Below the pieces are notes generated by a model. That model was not told the DNA's origin and ran no database searches. It was given only the letters and a program-made list of their open reading frames with translations. A program made the position numbers and the translations under genes. 8,465 nt of DNA, from positions 1 to 8,465 of the forward strand of contig DHWK01000138.1 in NCBI GenBank assembly GCA_002413145.1. The letters run 5' to 3'. Shown one piece after another: positions 6,198 to 8,465 of the stretch. The stretch is from a bacterium UBP12_UBA5184 (lineage in GTDB: Bacteria; Vulcanimicrobiota; Vulcanimicrobiia; Vulcanimicrobiales; Vulcanimicrobiaceae). How positions within the stretch are numbered: position 1 is the first letter of the stretch; each line of letters opens with the position of its first letter.

Positions 6198-7250
6198 ATG
6201 ACGCTAGCCCGTCGTCGATTTGCTTTGTCGTTTGTGGCGGCGCTCGCGCTGCTCGGCCCGGCGACCGCACGCGCCGCGCTAGCCGGACCGCTCGGCGATC
6301 TGCAAAGCCAACTCGACCGTGCCGCCTTTCACGCGCCCGGGACCGTCGGCATCTTCGTCGAGGATCTTGCGACGGGATATACGTCGGGCGTCAACGACAG
6401 GGCGAGCCTTCCGGCCGCTTCGACGATTAAAATCCCCGTCATGGTCGAGGTCTTCCGCCAGATGGCCTCCGGAACGGTCGCTCTGACCAGCAAGATGCAT
6501 TTGCTCGCGCGCGATCGCGATTGGGGTTCGGGCGATTTGGCCGGCGGCCGCATCGGCGCAACCAAGAGCGTCGAGCAGTTGCTGTGGCTGATGATCGACG
6601 ACAGCGACAACACCGCGACCAACATGCTGATCCGGCGCGTCGGCCGGCAACACGTCAACGCGACCATGACCGAACTCGGCCTGCGCGCGACGCGGCTAGA
6701 CGACGACATCCGCTCCGACGGCAACCAGATTCGCTATGCCCTGCGTTCGAGTCCGCGCGACATGGTGAAGTTGCTCGATCTGATGGCGCGCAATCACTTG
6801 GTCGACGAGTGGTCGTCGCGCGAGATGCTGGCGATCTTGACCGGGCAAACGCATAATACGCTCCTGCCGCAGCCGCTGCCGCGCGAGACCAAGATCGCCC
6901 ACAAAACGGGTTCCTTGCACGATACGCTCAACGACGTCGGGATCGTCTACCGCCCCGACGAGCCCTACATCATTGCGGTCATGACCACGCGACTGCAAAG
7001 TCTCTCGGTCGGACGCCACTTTATCCGCAAGGTCTCGAAACTCGCTTACGAAGAGCTCGGTCGGATCGCGCGCTGGCGCGAAGAGTCTGGGCTGCCGGGA
7101 TTCAAAACGAACGGCAGCCTGCAGCACGGCACGTCGCAACCGCTCGCGCCCGACCTCGAAATGTGGGGCGTCAGCGGAGCGTTGCCTCAGGCGCCCGATG
7201 GGAGCGCAAGCCTCTGGGATCCGACTACCCCGACGCCTGACAAGCAGTAA
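6198..7250 (+). CDS. Exported class A beta-lactamase-like serine hydrolase
   Basis: This 350-residue protein has a Sec signal peptide: basic MTLARRR, hydrophobic 8-20, likely cleavage after ARA at 26. The catalytic domain is beta-lactamase2/penicillin-binding-like (PF13354). Visible active-site motifs are the SxxK nucleophile S75-T-I-K78, SDN at 136-138 and the KTG triad at 236-238 (AHKTGSLHDTLNDVGIVY). The segment where class A enzymes carry the ExxLN general base (after TRLD, 165-168) reads DDIRSDGNQIRYALRSSPRD and has no Glu. Efficient penicillin hydrolysis is therefore doubtful; a peptidoglycan peptidase or other serine hydrolase role is as likely. Residues from about 297 on form a Gly/Pro/Ser-rich C-terminal extension beyond the usual fold. 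The ATG at 6198 lacks a Shine-Dalgarno but gives a complete signal peptide. The gene stands alone, following the importer after 112 nt and convergent with the aminotransferase. Confidence 0.88.
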   Translation: MTLARRRFALSFVAALALLGPATARAALAGPLGDLQSQLDRAAFHAPGTVGIFVEDLATGYTSGVNDRASLPAASTIKIPVMVEVFRQMASGTVALTSKMHLLARDRDWGSGDLAGGRIGATKSVEQLLWLMIDDSDNTATNMLIRRVGRQHVNATMTELGLRATRLDDDIRSDGNQIRYALRSSPRDMVKLLDLMARNHLVDEWSSREMLAILTGQTHNTLLPQPLPRETKIAHKTGSLHDTLNDVGIVYRPDEPYIIAVMTTRLQSLSVGRHFIRKVSKLAYEELGRIARWREESGLPGFKTNGSLQHGTSQPLAPDLEMWGVSGALPQAPDGSASLWDPTTPTPDKQ

Positions 7251-7294
7251 TTTCGCAAAGATCAAGACGCCGAAGGGCCCCGTTTGCGAAATTA
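7248..7294. terminator. Perfect 12-bp inverted repeat between convergent genes, likely bidirectional terminator
   Basis: TAATTTCGCAAA (7248-7259) and its exact reverse complement TTTGCGAAATTA (7283-7294) flank a 23-nt G+C-rich spacer. The first three bases of each arm are the TAA stop codons of the two convergent genes, so both genes end with the same 12 nt counted from their stops. RNA from either strand would fold into the same hairpin. The A+T-rich stem is notable in such a G+C-rich region. There is no strict U-tract. Position and symmetry favour a bidirectional terminator or 3'-end stabiliser, which is inference. Confidence 0.6.
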
Positions 7295-8239
7295 GGCGGC
7301 GCTGACTCGGCGGCCGGCGTAGGTCGGGGTTAACCACGAACGATACTTCGTTTCGCGCCCGAGCACGATGCGCTCGTAGAGTTCGCGCAAGGCGCGCGTG
7401 ACCGGTCCGAGGCGCCCGTCGCCGACCGGACGGTGGTCGACGGAGTTCACGAAGACCAGACCCGCCGCGGTGCCCGTGAAGAACAGCTCGTCGGCGGCGT
7501 AGAGTTCGCTACGGTCCAGAGCGCGTTCGACCACCTCGATGCCGAGTTCGTCTTGCGCCAGGGTCAGAACCGCGCGGCGCGTGATACCCTCGAGGACGTT
7601 CTGCGTCGGATCCGGGGTGAACAGCTTCCCGCGCTTGACCAGAAAGAGATTGGCGGCCGAGCCCTCGGCGACGTGGCCGTCGCTTGAGAGCAAGATCGCC
7701 TCGTCGAAGCCGTTCATCTGGGCTTCGCTCTTGGCGAGCGCGGCGTTGATGTAACCGCCGGTGATCTTGGCGCGCACCGGCGCCATCGTGTCGTCGATCC
7801 GCCGCCAGGACGAGACGCACGCCTTCAAACCGGCGCTCGCATCGTAGTAATGCTTGAAGGGAATCGTCGCGATCGCGAAGGCGTCGTCGACGCCCGTCAA
7901 ACGTACGCCGACGTCTTCGGCGTTCTTATAGACGAGCGGGCGAATGTAGACATTCTCTTCGTAGCGATTGCGCGCGCAGAGTTCGGTCGCGATCTCCATC
8001 AACTCGTCGACACTGTGCGGGATGTGCATCAGCAGAATCCGCGCCGAGGTGTGCAAGCGCTCGAAGTGTTCGCGCAAGAGAACGAGATGCAGTTCGCGTT
8101 CGTCGGCGTTCCAGTATCCGCGGATGCCCTCGAAACAGCCGGTGCCGTAATTGAGACCGTGCGTCAAGAGACCGACCCGGGCTTCATCGTACGTAAGAAA
8201 ACGCCCCTGGGCGAAAACCGTCGACTCGTAGAGACTCAT
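7292..8239 (-). CDS. ilvE: Branched-chain amino acid aminotransferase family protein (class IV PLP enzyme)
   Basis: This is a 315-residue cytosolic PLP-dependent transaminase of fold type IV (PF01063). Characterised relatives interconvert leucine, isoleucine and valine with their 2-oxo acids using glutamate/2-oxoglutarate. Visible motifs are THGLNYGTGCFEGIRGYW (26-43), YIRPLVYKN (98-106) and RAKITGGYINAALAKSEA (156-173), where K158 is the predicted Schiff-base lysine. DEAILLSSDGHVAEGSAANLF (179-199) carries Glu192, which should contact the cofactor ring nitrogen. Then come LEGITRRAVLTLA (216-228), and FFTGTAAG (253-260) at the phosphate/substrate end. After GTAA the usual EVTPV is replaced by GLVFV, so substrate preference may differ from canonical IlvE. 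The frame is open to 8341, but the ATG at 8239, preceded by GAAAGGG on the minus strand, starts exactly where the family begins. The gene converges on the hydrolase and diverges from the final gene. The symbol is by family resemblance. Confidence 0.87.
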   Translation of the reverse strand: MSLYESTVFAQGRFLTYDEARVGLLTHGLNYGTGCFEGIRGYWNADERELHLVLLREHFERLHTSARILLMHIPHSVDELMEIATELCARNRYEENVYIRPLVYKNAEDVGVRLTGVDDAFAIATIPFKHYYDASAGLKACVSSWRRIDDTMAPVRAKITGGYINAALAKSEAQMNGFDEAILLSSDGHVAEGSAANLFLVKRGKLFTPDPTQNVLEGITRRAVLTLAQDELGIEVVERALDRSELYAADELFFTGTAAGLVFVNSVDHRPVGDGRLGPVTRALRELYERIVLGRETKYRSWLTPTYAGRRVSAA

Positions 8240-8324
8240 GCGCCCTTTCTTCGTGAGCGGCAGGCCCAGGCATCTTTCGGGACGCTCGCAGGCGCGGCCC
8301 AAAGGACAGAGCAAAGCCCCCCGC
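8240..8324. promoter_or_regulatory. Divergent intergenic region between the aminotransferase and the last gene
   Basis: These 85 nt separate divergent starts and should contain promoters for both genes. On the minus strand GAAAGGG directly precedes the aminotransferase ATG as a plausible ribosome site. On the plus side AAAGGA at 8301-8306 is too far (18 nt) from the ATG at 8325 to be a normal ribosome site. I see no convincing -35/-10 pair, operator palindrome or riboswitch. The call rests on gene orientation. Confidence 0.35.
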
Positions 8325-8465
8325 ATGCGGCAAAGGTCCAAGCGCTCACTCGCACTCGCGGCGTTGCCCTTCGCGCTGCTCGCCGCTGTCGCGACGGCGA
8401 CGGCGGCGGCGTGCCGTCTCTTGCCGACGGAGTGGTCGATCGCTCCGCCCGCCGACCTGGTCGTT
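8325..8465 (+). CDS. Exported or lipid-anchored protein of unknown function, N-terminal fragment
   Basis: Only the first 47 codons are in the window and the frame is open to the edge. The start ATG is followed by a basic n-region, MRQRSKRS, then an Ala/Leu-rich hydrophobic core (9-29), a single Cys at 30, and a hydrophilic Pro-containing stretch (31-47). This is a clear signal peptide. Cleavage could be of Sec type within ATATAAA, or the Cys could be a lipidation site, although AAAC is an imperfect lipobox because Ala replaces the usual Leu/Ile/Val at -3. The mature part visible (about 17 residues) is too short to assign a family. It is divergently transcribed from the aminotransferase, and no Shine-Dalgarno at normal spacing is visible. 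Confidence 0.6.
   Translation, partial: MRQRSKRSLALAALPFALLAAVATATAAACRLLPTEWSIAPPADLVV

Noticed and set aside
7260..7282. Spacer of the 12-bp repeat as a possible small RNA or attachment-site core.
   Set aside because: It is only 23 nt, there is no integrase or tRNA nearby and no second copy in the window, so the terminator reading is simpler.
8240..8341. Upstream extension of the aminotransferase to the ATG at 8341.
   Set aside because: The 34 added residues are not family-like and would overlap the divergent last gene; the ATG at 8239 has a ribosome site and matches the family start.

Overview
The window is a GC-rich (roughly two-thirds G+C by eye), densely coded bacterial chromosomal stretch with short intergenic gaps, ATGA start/stop overlaps and mostly weak Shine-Dalgarno sequences. 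No marker gene fixes the taxonomy. The base composition, abundant CGATCG motifs and gene content would fit a poorly cultured high-GC lineage such as Candidatus Eremiobacterota, but that is a low-confidence guess. I see no rRNA, tRNA, CRISPR array, phage gene or insertion sequence, and no intergenic stretch above 300 bases.

Layout. Positions 1-1651 (minus strand) hold an AI-2E-family membrane protein followed by an overlapping arginase gene that runs off the left edge. Positions 1737-6085 (plus strand) hold a complete four-gene nucleoside-type ABC importer: a BMP/PnrA-like substrate-binding lipoprotein, a double-NBD ATPase and two BPD_transp_2 permeases, tightly overlapped and almost certainly one operon. 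Positions 6198-7250 (plus) hold an exported class A beta-lactamase-like serine hydrolase. Positions 7292-8239 (minus) hold a class IV PLP aminotransferase of the branched-chain (IlvE) type, convergent with the hydrolase. From 8325 to the right edge, divergent from the aminotransferase, is the N-terminus of an exported or lipid-anchored protein of unknown function.

How the genes work together. The importer genes form one machine: the lipoprotein captures a ligand (purine nucleosides in characterised relatives), the ATPase drives transport and the two different permeases form the channel. Arginase (arginine to ornithine plus urea) and the aminotransferase are amino-acid metabolism genes in separate transcription units, and no shared pathway with the importer can be shown here.

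The region is mostly ordinary housekeeping and transport content, and I did not find a convincing undescribed system. The most notable points are: a perfect 12-bp inverted repeat that contains the stop codons of both convergent genes; an importer ATPase with no conventional start near its conserved N-terminus, but an ATT codon placed ideally behind a strong Shine-Dalgarno; an apparent deletion of about 15 residues in that ATPase's first nucleotide-binding domain; a serine hydrolase lacking the usual class A general-base motif; and a strong excess of CGATCG palindromes.
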